Positions 1-8,322 of a stretch of 64,000 nucleotides of DNA are shown here, one piece after another. Origin of the DNA: DATAPD01 sp036265385 (GTDB taxonomy: Bacteria > Acidobacteriota > Terriglobia > Terriglobales > Acidobacteriaceae). The number at the start of each line of letters is the position of its first letter. Positions within the stretch are counted from its first letter, which is position 1. Made by a program: the position numbers and the translations under genes. The DNA is taken from NCBI GenBank assembly GCA_036265385.1, contig DATAPD010000048.1:62001-126000 (forward strand), in the 5' to 3' direction. Under the pieces are notes generated by a model. The model was given only the letters and a program-made list of their open reading frames with translations, did not search any database and had not been told where the DNA came from.

Positions 1-163
1 ATGTCTGGATCGGGGTTTTCGCTAACATACACCTTCTCTTCTACTTGGAGCGCGCTTATGAAAGTGACACGCGAATTTAAAAAAAGTACTGTTGAACCGT
101 GGCGGTAGTCCTTTCGGAACGATCCGCGGCGTGTTAAGACTGTTACAATCGCGGTAATCTTCC
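1..163. other. Upstream region, no gene seen
   Basis: No coding region could be supported here. A TACAAT hexamer at 144-149 sits 14 bases before the AMIN-protein start and may be its -10 element, but no convincing -35 is present at the right distance. The left edge may hold the end of a neighbouring transcription unit outside the window. Confidence 0.3.
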
Positions 164-1108
164 ATGCTGAAGTCTTCTATATTTGCGCTCGGTCTGGCGC
201 TAGCTCTTCTTTCGGTGAGCGGATCGGCACTCGCTCAATCCAACGCGCAAGTTCAAAAAGTTGTTCTATTACCCAGCACCAAGGACGTAGAAATCGAGAT
301 ACGCGCCACCCATCGCATTGTTCCCCAATCGCAAGTGGTGGCCGGACCCGATCGATTGGTCCTTGATTTCGCGGGTGCGGTTCCCGGAGCGCAGTTGCGT
401 ACGCTTGCCGTCAACCGCGGCGGAGTGAAAGCGGTGCGCAGCGGCTTGTTTCGTTCGAACCCTCCGATCACACGCGTTGTGCTAGATCTCAATGGCCCAC
501 TCCCATATCAGGTTTTTCCATCGGGGAGTTCGGTAATCATCAAGCTGGGAGAGCAGAGCACGGCAACCTCAACTCCAGCACCTGTTGTCAACGAGGCGCC
601 CGCGCCGCCTCCTCCGGTATTGAACGTGAGTTTTCAGAATGGAAAGATGAGTGTTACGGCGGAACGCACCAACTTGGCCGCCGTTTTGACCGAGATTCGG
701 AAGCAGACCAATGCTGAAATTGCGATTCCCGCCGGGGCTGAGCAAGAGCCCGTAATCGCGAAACTCGGCCCTGGGCCGGTGCGTGAGGTTGTGGCGGCAC
801 TTCTGAACGGATCGAACTACAACTTCATTATCGTCGGAACAGATTCCAGCCTCGTTCGTCTTCTGTTAAGTCCGAAGGGATCTGGAGCGCCCTACGCTCC
901 ACCTCCTGCGCCTGCCGCCTACAATCCGGCACCACCTCAGCGGATCGCGCCACCTCCACAACCCACCCAACCTGCCGAAACGATGCCTCAGGAGCAGGAA
1001 GTTCCCGAACAAAGTGGAGATCAGGCGAACGATAATCCGCAAGGAAATGAACCAGGAAACCAGCCCGCGAACGAGCCTGGTCCTCAGCCCGGACCACCAC
1101 CGCAGTAA
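164..1108 (+). CDS. Exported AMIN-domain protein with STN-like domain
   Basis: A secreted or periplasmic protein of 314 aa. Residues 1-24 form a signal peptide ending SALA/Q. Residues about 28-128 resemble an AMIN domain (LVLDFAGAVPG, RSGLFRSNPPITRVVLDL), a module that binds peptidoglycan or localises secretins and amidases. Residues about 150-225 (LAAVLTEIRKQTNAEIAI, VREVVAALL) look like a secretin-type short N-terminal domain. The last 80 residues are Pro/Gln/Asn-rich and low complexity. No secretin pore domain follows, so it is not a complete PilQ. It may be an accessory of the pilus system next door, but it lies on the opposite strand from the Tad genes, so this is only inference. Confidence 0.7.
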   Translation: MLKSSIFALGLALALLSVSGSALAQSNAQVQKVVLLPSTKDVEIEIRATHRIVPQSQVVAGPDRLVLDFAGAVPGAQLRTLAVNRGGVKAVRSGLFRSNPPITRVVLDLNGPLPYQVFPSGSSVIIKLGEQSTATSTPAPVVNEAPAPPPPVLNVSFQNGKMSVTAERTNLAAVLTEIRKQTNAEIAIPAGAEQEPVIAKLGPGPVREVVAALLNGSNYNFIIVGTDSSLVRLLLSPKGSGAPYAPPPAPAAYNPAPPQRIAPPPQPTQPAETMPQEQEVPEQSGDQANDNPQGNEPGNQPANEPGPQPGPPPQ

Positions 1109-1119
1109 CTAATTCCGCC

Positions 1120-2475
1120 TTAGTTATGTATGAGCCGTACAGGTATCGGCGAGAGGCCCGTGCCTACGATGGGATTGCCGGTTGCACCGGGCTTGCAGCC
1201 AACGACATTCAGAATCACCGCTTGGAGCGTAACAGGGGTACTGTTCTGGGTTTCCATGATCCCCAACTGCAAGAAGCCAACGACAGTGGCACTCTCTGTA
1301 CAAACCGCTGGATTTCCGAAGCATAATTGCCGCCCGTCATAGAGGGGTAAAGTAACAATGGAATCGCTCCGACTGATATTTGGAGTTGTCGCAGTCGCCA
1401 GAGTCGAATTCGGGTTGTTGTAGCCTGCCGTAATGCTGACTGGAGCCGTTCCAACCGTAAATTGATCCTGTCCAAGATCTAGTGAATTGGAACTATCTGC
1501 ATGGATCAGACATTGTGTTCGCTGAATAGTTTTCGCATCGGCAGAATTGTCAGTAAAGACGGTAATGCCGCCAGGTCCAACCGCTTGTCCACACTGAAAC
1601 TGATATCGTGACGCACACGCAATGCTGTCTTCGTACGGATCTGCTCCAGCACTGAATCCGTTACATCCCGGTGCTGCACTCGATGGACAGACAGGAGCAC
1701 CAACGTCAGGGACATTCAAGGAATAGAAGCTGTTATCGAATTTCCCGGTCGTGTAACCCGAACTCGTGGGATTGTCGTTGCCGCGTATTCGATGCAGAAG
1801 AATGGACTGACCAAGAACGGAAGGGAGATTAGTATTGATGCTGCCGTCGGCTGGATTCACATAGAAAACGTTGGCAGCATTAGCACAATTTGGATTTGCG
1901 CCAGCGGCCGCCGTCGGAGCGCAATTCGGCACGAGCCAGGGTTTCACTGACTGCACCTGGATCTGTGTAGTCAGTCCTGAGGCGTTAAACGCCTCTGCCG
2001 TTGCCGTGGCCGTCACTGTATTCGAAGCCGCTCTCCATATCCTTGCAAAGAAAGTTGGCAGCTGCGTCCGTTCGATTGTCACCGTGATGTGAGGATTGCC
2101 CGCCTGACTGAAGTCGCAAGCAATTGTCTTCACCGCAGCTGCTTGTCCGCTTACGGTGTTTTGAGTGGCAGTTGCTTCTGCTACCCGGTTTGCTGCTGCT
2201 GCACTTCCGGGGCCGCCATTCTGACAAACATCGCCGGATGTAACTGGTGGCACCGCGCCAGATACCGAGGTTACCTGTGATGTCACAAACATTTTTGCTC
2301 CGGCCAACGCCGCAGCATCCGCCGCGTTCTGCGCCTCGCCCTGCGCCACGTAAAGTGTTGTCACGTCGATTGCCAACACTGCCATGGCAAGCAACGACAT
2401 CATCGCGAACGCGATTAATAGCATTGTCACGCCACGCTCTCGGTTACTTCGCACCTTGCTACGCAAAAGCTTCAT
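1120..2475 (-). CDS. TadG-like Flp pilus assembly protein
   Basis: A membrane-anchored protein of 451 aa, last in a four-gene Tad cluster. Residues 10-60 (RGVTMLLIAFAMMSLLAM, then DAAALAGA) match the TadG-like N-terminal region: a short basic stretch, one transmembrane helix and the typical Ala-rich AADAAALAGA run. The remainder is a Cys-containing extracytoplasmic domain (CAPTAAAGANPNC, CPSSAAPGC) without a clear von Willebrand fold, common for acidobacterial members. The ATG lies one base after the stop of the upstream TadE-like gene, so translation is probably coupled. A role in Tad/Flp pilus biogenesis follows from family and context. Confidence 0.75.
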   Translation of the reverse strand: MKLLRSKVRSNRERGVTMLLIAFAMMSLLAMAVLAIDVTTLYVAQGEAQNAADAAALAGAKMFVTSQVTSVSGAVPPVTSGDVCQNGGPGSAAAANRVAEATATQNTVSGQAAAVKTIACDFSQAGNPHITVTIERTQLPTFFARIWRAASNTVTATATAEAFNASGLTTQIQVQSVKPWLVPNCAPTAAAGANPNCANAANVFYVNPADGSINTNLPSVLGQSILLHRIRGNDNPTSSGYTTGKFDNSFYSLNVPDVGAPVCPSSAAPGCNGFSAGADPYEDSIACASRYQFQCGQAVGPGGITVFTDNSADAKTIQRTQCLIHADSSNSLDLGQDQFTVGTAPVSITAGYNNPNSTLATATTPNISRSDSIVTLPLYDGRQLCFGNPAVCTESATVVGFLQLGIMETQNSTPVTLQAVILNVVGCKPGATGNPIVGTGLSPIPVRLIHN

Positions 2476-2476
2476 A

Positions 2477-3058
2477 TCAATTCAAGTTAGGTACTGTCGC
2501 AGTCGAGTGAATCTGGGAAGACCCCGGGTAATTGGCACTCGGTGTAACGAGTTGAATCACGCTCGAAAACTGCCACCGATAGGGATAGCTTACCGTCGCA
2601 CGCGTTCCTTCGATCGTGTAATTGGCCTCAAACGGAGCCACGAGCGTAGTTGTGTACAAAAACCCTCGGTTAACCGTAAGTGTCAGGGTTCCCGGACACC
2701 CACTATTTGCCGTGAACGTCCAAGTCAGCGGTCCCGTAGAACTGCCGGTCGCCGAGTCCAACCCGCAATCGTTGACCTTCGCTGCCGTTAGGCTGTTCGC
2801 CACGGTATCCCGGATTGCACAGACTGAGTCTGGCGTGCCGCAATTGCCGGTGAGAGACAAATCTCGCGTGGTCTGGCTGGCGCCCGTACGGGCGGCGAGC
2901 AGTGCCGCATTATGGATTTTCTGTTTCAAATTAAAAGCTGCGCCGAAATCGAAAATGCCCACCACCAGTACGACAAGAAGGGGAAGCGACACAGCAAACT
3001 CCACGATCTGAGAACCCTCGGTAGAGCGCAGGTTTTTTAGATTCGCAAAGCGTGTCAC
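2477..3058 (-). CDS. TadE-like pseudopilin
   Basis: 193 aa with a GTG start directly after the preceding TadE-like gene. Residues 14-45 (EGSQIVEFAVSLPLLVVL) carry the TadE signature: a conserved Glu (VEFA) followed by a single hydrophobic segment, as in pseudopilins processed by the Tad prepilin peptidase. The remaining extracytoplasmic part contains paired Cys residues. It sits between a second TadE-like gene and a TadG-like gene, the usual minor-pilin order of Tad clusters. The exact start is uncertain because no well-spaced ribosome binding site is visible. Confidence 0.8.
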   Translation of the reverse strand: MTRFANLKNLRSTEGSQIVEFAVSLPLLVVLVVGIFDFGAAFNLKQKIHNAALLAARTGASQTTRDLSLTGNCGTPDSVCAIRDTVANSLTAAKVNDCGLDSATGSSTGPLTWTFTANSGCPGTLTLTVNRGFLYTTTLVAPFEANYTIEGTRATVSYPYRWQFSSVIQLVTPSANYPGSSQIHSTATVPNLN

Positions 3059-3059
3059 C

Positions 3060-3578
3060 TTAATTCTCCATCGGTACTTCTGCAGCGGCAGGCAAGTTGA
3101 ATAGTTGCAGGTTCAACGAAGTGTACGGCAGGAAAAACTGATAAGGATATTGGAATGTGACAAGCGTGCCACACGCTGGCTGATTACTGCTTACGGCGTT
3201 CATTTGAACATTTCTGCAGATCCTTACGTTACTCGATGCTGTGCACGAATTGCCCGCGTTGAATCCAGAGCAAAAGGTTGGTGCTGGCGCATAAGAGGCA
3301 ATTTGCGTGGGGTCCAATTTGGATGCGCGCAGAACGTCGCCCACTCGCGTTGCGACCGCAACGTCCGTCGGCAGAGTGTTGCCGCAATCCGCACAACTTG
3401 CTCGGGCGGCCGTCATCGCGCCTTCACGCGCCGCATAGGTGATTGTCGAATATACGTTGTAGGCACGTCCGAACCAGAAAATCGCCAGCAGCACCATAAA
3501 GACGATTGGCAGTACCAGCGCGGTTTCCACAATTTCTGCACCACTCTCGTCCCGTGCGAGTTTTCGTCGATCCATCAT
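3060..3578 (-). CDS. TadE-like pseudopilin
   Basis: About 172 aa. The N-terminal stretch ESGAEIVETALVLPIVF is the TadE motif (conserved Glu, then a transmembrane helix), followed by a Cys-rich periplasmic domain. I place the start at the ATG at 3578, four bases after the TAG stop of the prepilin peptidase gene and just after a short AGG. An upstream TTG at 3620 or ATG at 3614 would overlap the peptidase gene by about 30 bases and has no ribosome binding site. It is probably processed by the adjacent peptidase and assembled with the other TadE/TadG proteins. Confidence 0.8.
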   Translation of the reverse strand: MMDRRKLARDESGAEIVETALVLPIVFMVLLAIFWFGRAYNVYSTITYAAREGAMTAARASCADCGNTLPTDVAVATRVGDVLRASKLDPTQIASYAPAPTFCSGFNAGNSCTASSNVRICRNVQMNAVSSNQPACGTLVTFQYPYQFFLPYTSLNLQLFNLPAAAEVPMEN

Positions 3579-3582
3579 GGAC

Positions 3583-4113
3583 CTATAGCTTGCCAAGCGC
3601 TTCACCAACTCCATAACCAATCACTGTAATCGCGACTGCAACTCCATACGGAACTTTGACAGCATCTGGATTGTCCAGTGAATATGCCGGCCCGGGTACG
3701 CGAAACAAAAGCAGGGAACCCGCGATATGAGCCATGTTTCGCAACGTCTGCCAAAGTCGCCGTTTCGAGATAACAAGCGCCAACGCCATCACACCTTCGA
3801 CCAGAATCGTTACAATCAAAATCCGAATCAGTCTTTCAGGACCAAAACACGCGCCTACGGCTCCGACCAGTTTCATATCGCCCGCGCCGAGGCTTCGGAT
3901 CAGAACAAAGGGCAGCAGTAGACCTAAGCCAAGCAGCAGGCCAAGCAAGGCAGATTTTGCTCCCTGCCATCCCTCGAGAGTGCTTTGAAACGCAATTCCA
4001 GCCACGGCCCCGGAGACGGTCAGCCAGTTGGGGATTCTGCGGGTTCGCCAGTCAGTCCATCCGGCGATGAAGGCCAACGGTATGGCGGGTACCCAAGCTC
4101 CCAATTTCAGCAT
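3583..4113 (-). CDS. Prepilin peptidase, A24 family (CpaA/TadV-like)
   Basis: A 176-aa integral membrane aspartyl peptidase that would cleave and possibly methylate the leader of Flp-type pilins and TadE-like pseudopilins. Two catalytic aspartates are visible: one in GWTDWRTRRIPN near residue 22 and the GxGD motif in SLGAGDMKL near residue 75. Several transmembrane segments and the short length fit the CpaA/TadV subgroup, which lacks the extended N-terminal domain of PilD. It is the first gene of the minus-strand cluster. No flp pilin, secretion ATPase or TadB/C gene is present here, so the rest of the Tad machine must be encoded elsewhere. Confidence 0.85.
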   Translation of the reverse strand: MLKLGAWVPAIPLAFIAGWTDWRTRRIPNWLTVSGAVAGIAFQSTLEGWQGAKSALLGLLLGLGLLLPFVLIRSLGAGDMKLVGAVGACFGPERLIRILIVTILVEGVMALALVISKRRLWQTLRNMAHIAGSLLLFRVPGPAYSLDNPDAVKVPYGVAVAITVIGYGVGEALGKL

Positions 4114-4218
4114 CAAGGCGCAGCAGCAGGGCTAGAGCCAGCGATCAAAGGCACTGCTTGCCTGTACTTTAAGGGTTTCCGGGCCACCACTCAAGAACCA
4201 AGTGGCTACATTGCCATG

Positions 4219-4253
4219 CCGAAAAACAAAAGGCGCAGCATGTATGCTGCGCC
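4219..4253 (-). terminator. Intrinsic terminator of the S41 protease gene
   Basis: A perfect inverted repeat GGCGCAGCAT...ATGCTGCGCC (4232-4253) with a two-base loop is followed, in minus-strand sense, by a T-rich run (TTTTGTTTTT). It lies about 30 bases past the stop of the S41 protease gene and separates it from the Tad cluster. Confidence 0.85.
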
Positions 4254-4272
4254 AACTGATCACTGACTCCTC
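4252..4272. repeat. Short heptad-periodic tract after ctp
   Basis: On the plus strand CAACTGA is followed immediately by TCACTGA, so the tract has a 7-nt step. It lies between the ctp stop codon and its terminator. The word matches 13 of 15 positions with the tract after the DUF3999 gene (35142-35183, read on the minus strand). Confidence 0.45.
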
Positions 4273-4284
4273 AATATCCGTTCG

Positions 4285-5883
4285 TTATCTCTGCATCGCC
4301 GGAGCTACATTGCGCTCGGCAATGACCTTCTTTGCGTTTTCTGCGAGGGTACGTGCCTGCGGGAGAAGTTCGAGAGCCTTAGTGACTTGAGGGTCGCCTT
4401 CGGCGCGAACCTTCAGCCCTTCTTCTTGGCCGAACGAATCAACAAAAATCTCGCTCTTGATCTGGGATCGAACCCAATCATTATTCTCAATGAGTTCGCC
4501 CTCCGTGTACGGAATCTTCTCCTCGTCCAGGAACTTGCGGAACTCCTGCATTACGGGCTCGTCTACTTCAAACGATTTCGTCGGGTGATGAGTAACGATG
4601 TATCGCTTTGCGAAATTAAAGAATGAGTAACGCTGGAGTAGCGTCTCCTGCAGCTTGTTGCTCTTCACAGGCGCCATCTTCACATCCGGCGTGATCCCGC
4701 CTCCGCCAAAGACTGTGCGACCGCTATCGGTCAACTTCACTTCATGGTTTGCGGCAGATTCTTCGTTTTCGCGGTTGTAGTAGTAGTCGTAAAGCGACAC
4801 GTTCGAATAATCGCGCTGGATCAAGCGTCCGCTCGGCGTGTAGTACTTCGCGGTGGTCAGAGCAAGCCCTGTGTTCTCGGCCAACGGATAAACCGTCTGC
4901 ACCAGACCCTTGCCAAAAGTCGTTTCTCCCACGATCAGCCCGCGATCATGATCTTGGATCGCGCCTGCAACGATTTCCGCTGCCGACGCTGTTCCGCGAT
5001 TCACCAGCACAACCAGTGGATATTCTTTGCCGCCATTTCCGTGGCTGGCGACATAGCGCTTCTCTGGTGAAGAGCGGCCGTGATGCGAAACAATCAACTG
5101 ACCTTTTCGCAGGAACTTATCTGCAACTCCAACACCTTCACTCAATAACCCACCCGGATTCTGACGAAGGTCAAGAATCAATCCCTTCAAATCGCCCATC
5201 TCTTCGAGCGCCTGTGCTACCTCGTGCTCGGTAGTCTCCTGGAAACCAGAGACGTGCATGTAGCCAATACCGGGACGAATCAGGAAGTGCAGATCCACGC
5301 TGTAACGTGGAATCTCATCGCGAATAACATTGAAGTCGAGCGGCTTGTCGGCGCCTTCACGCAGAACCGTGATCCGAACCGTGGTCCCCTTGGGGCCTTT
5401 CAGCAGTTCGGCGACATCCGTGGTATTCATGTTGTCCGTCGCCTTGCCATCAACCGCGATGATGATGTCACCAGGGTGAATGCCTGCGCGATATGCAGGT
5501 GTGCCGACGAATGGGGCAATGACGATGACTTTGTTATTGCGCGGCCCAACCGTCATGCCAACGCCGTAATACTTTCCGCGCTGTTCTTCTCTCAGGAGCG
5601 AGTAAGACTTAGGATCAAAGAAGTTCGAGTGCGGATCGAGCGAGTGCAACATCCCCGGGATCGCACCGTTGTAAATGGCCTTATCAGGATTGACCGGTTC
5701 CGCATAATTCTGTTCCACCAAGTCATAAACCTGGGTGAACTGCTTGAGGCTGTCTCGGACATCGCTGTCGCCGCCGGAAGATGCCGCTGGGGTGATTTTT
5801 TGCCCAAACAACATCCCTAGAAAACCGCAAGTTACGAGTAGAATCAGGACGACATAAAGAGAGCGACGAGAACTACCGGCCAT
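4285..5883 (-). CDS. S41 family C-terminal processing peptidase
   Basis: A secreted or membrane-anchored serine protease of the CtpA/Prc type, about 532 aa. One N-terminal transmembrane segment is followed by an S41 N-terminal domain, a PDZ domain near residues 80-165 (GVGMTVGPRNNKVIV, AGIHPGDIIIAVDG) and the catalytic core with the Ser in GTASAAEIVAGA and the Lys in TTFGKGLVQT. The chosen ATG at 5883 is preceded by GAAGGA and begins the membrane anchor. An earlier in-frame start at 6000 would add about 39 non-hydrophobic residues. Members cleave C-terminal tails of periplasmic proteins. It appears monocistronic, with its own terminator downstream. Confidence 0.9.
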   Translation of the reverse strand: MAGSSRRSLYVVLILLVTCGFLGMLFGQKITPAASSGGDSDVRDSLKQFTQVYDLVEQNYAEPVNPDKAIYNGAIPGMLHSLDPHSNFFDPKSYSLLREEQRGKYYGVGMTVGPRNNKVIVIAPFVGTPAYRAGIHPGDIIIAVDGKATDNMNTTDVAELLKGPKGTTVRITVLREGADKPLDFNVIRDEIPRYSVDLHFLIRPGIGYMHVSGFQETTEHEVAQALEEMGDLKGLILDLRQNPGGLLSEGVGVADKFLRKGQLIVSHHGRSSPEKRYVASHGNGGKEYPLVVLVNRGTASAAEIVAGAIQDHDRGLIVGETTFGKGLVQTVYPLAENTGLALTTAKYYTPSGRLIQRDYSNVSLYDYYYNRENEESAANHEVKLTDSGRTVFGGGGITPDVKMAPVKSNKLQETLLQRYSFFNFAKRYIVTHHPTKSFEVDEPVMQEFRKFLDEEKIPYTEGELIENNDWVRSQIKSEIFVDSFGQEEGLKVRAEGDPQVTKALELLPQARTLAENAKKVIAERNVAPAMQR

Positions 5884-6129
5884 TGTCAGATTGTCCTTCA
5901 GTTGGGGTATTTTGAGAATCCCCGGTACGGCATTGGTAAGGGCAGTATAGCATGCCCCATCACCCGTATTAGACGCTCCCACAAGCACTTTGGTTACCAA
6001 TATTGCTCAGCCACTTGGAGACGAATGACCTTGTCAACAGTCCTTCCGAGTCGGTCAAAACTCGCGCCCGATGCGGCTTTCCGCAATCCAGTTATGTTAA
6101 ACTTCGCCGGCTTTCTCCCAGGAGGAAAC

Positions 6130-7107
6130 ATGCCGCGCCAGTTCGCCCGAATTCTGGCTACCGTTTTCGTTGTTCTTTTGTTGTGTGTTGTGTTGCTGCC
6201 GTCCGCCTCTGCTCAGGCGGCCAGTTGGGTTCTGGTGAGACCCACCGTTTCTCCATCGGCGCGAGCGGCCTTCGCCATGGCCTACGACCCGATCAGCAAG
6301 AAGGTGATCCTCTTCGGGGGATTCGATTACAACGCCTACTTGAACGAAACCTGGACCTTCGACGGGACGACTTGGAAAAAGGTAAATACGCCGGTCGCGC
6401 CGTCTGGACGCGCCGCCGCAGGAATGGCTTTTGATTACGTTGCGAAAAAGCTCGTTTTGTTCGGCGGATACAACGGCCGATATTTACGAGACACTTGGCT
6501 TTGGGACGGGTCCACCATGCAGTGGGCGCCCGGTCACGCCTTGAGCGCGCCTCCCGCAGTCACCGGACCGGCGGTGTTCACCGATCCGAAGACAAAAACC
6601 GTGACAACATTCGGTGGTTTCGATGGCCGGTTCTACCAGCTACAGACATGGCGATGGAAGAATGGCACGTGGAATCGTTTAAACCCGCTCGACTTTCCGA
6701 CTGCCCGTGGCGCAATGGTTTCCGCCTACGATATCGCTCGCAACAATGCCGTGGTTTTTGCCGGTCTCGCTGACATCAACCCATACAACACGTGGACCTG
6801 GAATGGCACCGACTGGACGCGCCAACTTCCTTCCGAACAGCCACCGTATCGCTATTTCGGCGGGGCTACGTACGACCCGCATTTCGACGCAGTCATCTGC
6901 TTCGGTGGAGGCTTAGCGGGTGCTGATCTCAACGACACCTGGGCATGGGACGGTACCGACTGGTCACAGATGTCGCCGCAAGGGTTCGTTCCCGCGCGTG
7001 AGTCTTTCGGAATAGCCTATGACGAAGCGATCGGGAAGACGGTCCTGTTCGGTGGACAGCTCGGTGGCAAGCTCTTGCGCGATACCTACGTCTTGCAGGC
7101 CCGGTGA
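6130..7107 (+). CDS. Secreted kelch-repeat beta-propeller protein
   Basis: 325 aa, starting at an ATG placed nine bases after a strong AGGAGG (6120-6125). Residues 1-30 are a signal peptide (hydrophobic core, then ASAQA). The rest consists of about six kelch-type repeats of about 50 residues, each with a hydrophobic FGG strand pair and a D-TW-WDG-W ending (VILFGGFDYNAYLNETWTF, LVLFGGYNGRYLRDTWLW). Such proteins fold as beta-propellers and bind ligands or surfaces; the specific role is unknown. It is divergent from the S41 protease gene, leaving a short shared upstream region at 5884-6129. Confidence 0.8.
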   Translation: MPRQFARILATVFVVLLLCVVLLPSASAQAASWVLVRPTVSPSARAAFAMAYDPISKKVILFGGFDYNAYLNETWTFDGTTWKKVNTPVAPSGRAAAGMAFDYVAKKLVLFGGYNGRYLRDTWLWDGSTMQWAPGHALSAPPAVTGPAVFTDPKTKTVTTFGGFDGRFYQLQTWRWKNGTWNRLNPLDFPTARGAMVSAYDIARNNAVVFAGLADINPYNTWTWNGTDWTRQLPSEQPPYRYFGGATYDPHFDAVICFGGGLAGADLNDTWAWDGTDWSQMSPQGFVPARESFGIAYDEAIGKTVLFGGQLGGKLLRDTYVLQAR

Positions 7108-7178
7108 TTCTATCTCTCGTGGGGCGCTAGGGACTTCGACACATTGCCGCATCGCGCCCCTCGCATTATCATGACGAT

Positions 7179-7478
7179 ATGAATTTAGGCATGCCAGAGA
7201 TGATCTTTCTCTTTGTTCTGGCCCTGATCATCTTTGGTCCAAAGAAGCTGCCCGAAATTGGACGACAGGTTGGGCGTGCCTTGAACGAGTTCAAGCGCGC
7301 TTCGAATGAATTCAAGGCCCAGATCGAAACGGAAATCGCCAACCTCGAGAAGGAACCAACGCCACAGATCCTTCCTCCGTCCCAGACGCCTGTAGGTGCC
7401 GTCGCGACCGGAGAACTGGTAGAGCTGCCGCCGCCGAGCGTCAATACGCCACCCAACCCGCAGGCTCCTGATGCCTGA
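7179..7478 (+). CDS. tatA: Twin-arginine translocase TatA/TatB subunit
   Basis: 99 aa. An N-terminal transmembrane helix is followed by the hinge FGPKKLPEIGRQVGRALNEF, which is diagnostic of the TatA/B family, then an amphipathic helix and a Pro-rich tail. The Glu-containing first helix (GMPEMIFLFVLAL) is TatA/TatB-like. With only one such gene next to tatC it may serve both roles, as in minimal TatAC systems, but another copy elsewhere cannot be excluded. It overlaps tatC by 8 bases. The phosphoesterase at 15902-16903 carries a twin-arginine signal and is a plausible substrate. Confidence 0.92.
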   Translation: MNLGMPEMIFLFVLALIIFGPKKLPEIGRQVGRALNEFKRASNEFKAQIETEIANLEKEPTPQILPPSQTPVGAVATGELVELPPPSVNTPPNPQAPDA

Positions 7479-8265
7479 GATGGCCGCCGAGTTCGACGAC
7501 AACTCACCGGACCCGGAAGAAATGCCGGCGATGAGTTTCCTCGATCATCTCGAGGAACTTCGGCGCCGAATCATCTACTCCCTGATCGCGGTCGCAGTTG
7601 GCTTCTTCGCATGCTGGGGATACGCGGAGCGCATATTCGGGGTCATGCAGCGTCCCATCATGGATGCCCTGCACCGAAATGGCATGCCGGAAAAGCTCGT
7701 TTATCTGAACCCAACCGAGCCTTTCAACCTATATCTCAAAATTGGCGCTCTCGCTGGACTGTTCGTCGCTTCACCCGTCGTGCTGTACCAGTTGTGGCTA
7801 TTCATCTCTCCGGGTCTCTATCGAAAAGAGAAGCGTTATGTCATGCCATTTATGGTCTCAACAGTCGGACTGTTTTTGGCGGGCGGTTATTTTGGATACA
7901 AACTTGTATACCCGCAGGCACTCGATTTTCTGATCGGTTACGGCAAGCAATTTCAGCCCATGATCACCATCGGTGAATACACCGATCTGTTCATGGTGAT
8001 CATCATCGGAATGGGTGCCATCTTTGAGCTCCCCATTCTCGTCTTCTTCTTATCGCTGATGGGCATCGTCACTGCTGGCTGGATGTGGCGCAATTTGCGG
8101 TATTCCATCCTGGTAATCTTCATCATCGCGGCAATCCTTACGCCCACGACTGACATCCTGAATATGTGCATCTTCGCCGCACCGATGGTCGCGCTCTATG
8201 TGCTCAGTATCGGGATTGCCTGGTTGGTACACCCAGCCCAACGCCGCGCGCGCAAAGCAAAGTAG
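7471..8265 (+). CDS. tatC: Sec-independent translocase TatC
   Basis: 264 aa with six predicted membrane helices, the receptor and core of the twin-arginine export machine. The family N-terminus MSFLDHLEELRRRIIYSL lies near residue 19, preceded by an acidic extension. The periplasmic loop with NPTEPFNLYLKIG and the later FELPILVFFL segment are typical. It is translated in an operon with the upstream tatA gene, with overlapping reading frames. Confidence 0.95.
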   Translation: MPEMAAEFDDNSPDPEEMPAMSFLDHLEELRRRIIYSLIAVAVGFFACWGYAERIFGVMQRPIMDALHRNGMPEKLVYLNPTEPFNLYLKIGALAGLFVASPVVLYQLWLFISPGLYRKEKRYVMPFMVSTVGLFLAGGYFGYKLVYPQALDFLIGYGKQFQPMITIGEYTDLFMVIIIGMGAIFELPILVFFLSLMGIVTAGWMWRNLRYSILVIFIIAAILTPTTDILNMCIFAAPMVALYVLSIGIAWLVHPAQRRARKAK

Positions 8266-8270
8266 AGAAG

Positions 8271-8303
8271 CACGCTTTCAATTTGTGATGAGCTGAAAGC
8301 GTG
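8271..8303 (+). other. 10-bp hairpin between tatC and the M28 gene
   Basis: CACGCTTTCA (8271-8280) and TGAAAGCGTG (8294-8303) form a perfect 10-bp stem with a 13-base loop six bases after the tatC stop. No T-run follows, so it is not a standard intrinsic terminator. It may be an mRNA 3'-end or processing structure. Confidence 0.45.
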
Positions 8304-8322
8304 GCGAGAATCAAGGAAAACC

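Noticed and set aside
5902..6129. N-terminal extension of the kelch protein
   Set aside because: The AGGAGG and the signal peptide place the start at 6130.
7719..7976. Overlapping ORFs inside tatC and many similar long frames in GC-rich genes
   Set aside because: They are out-of-frame shadows of clearly identified genes.
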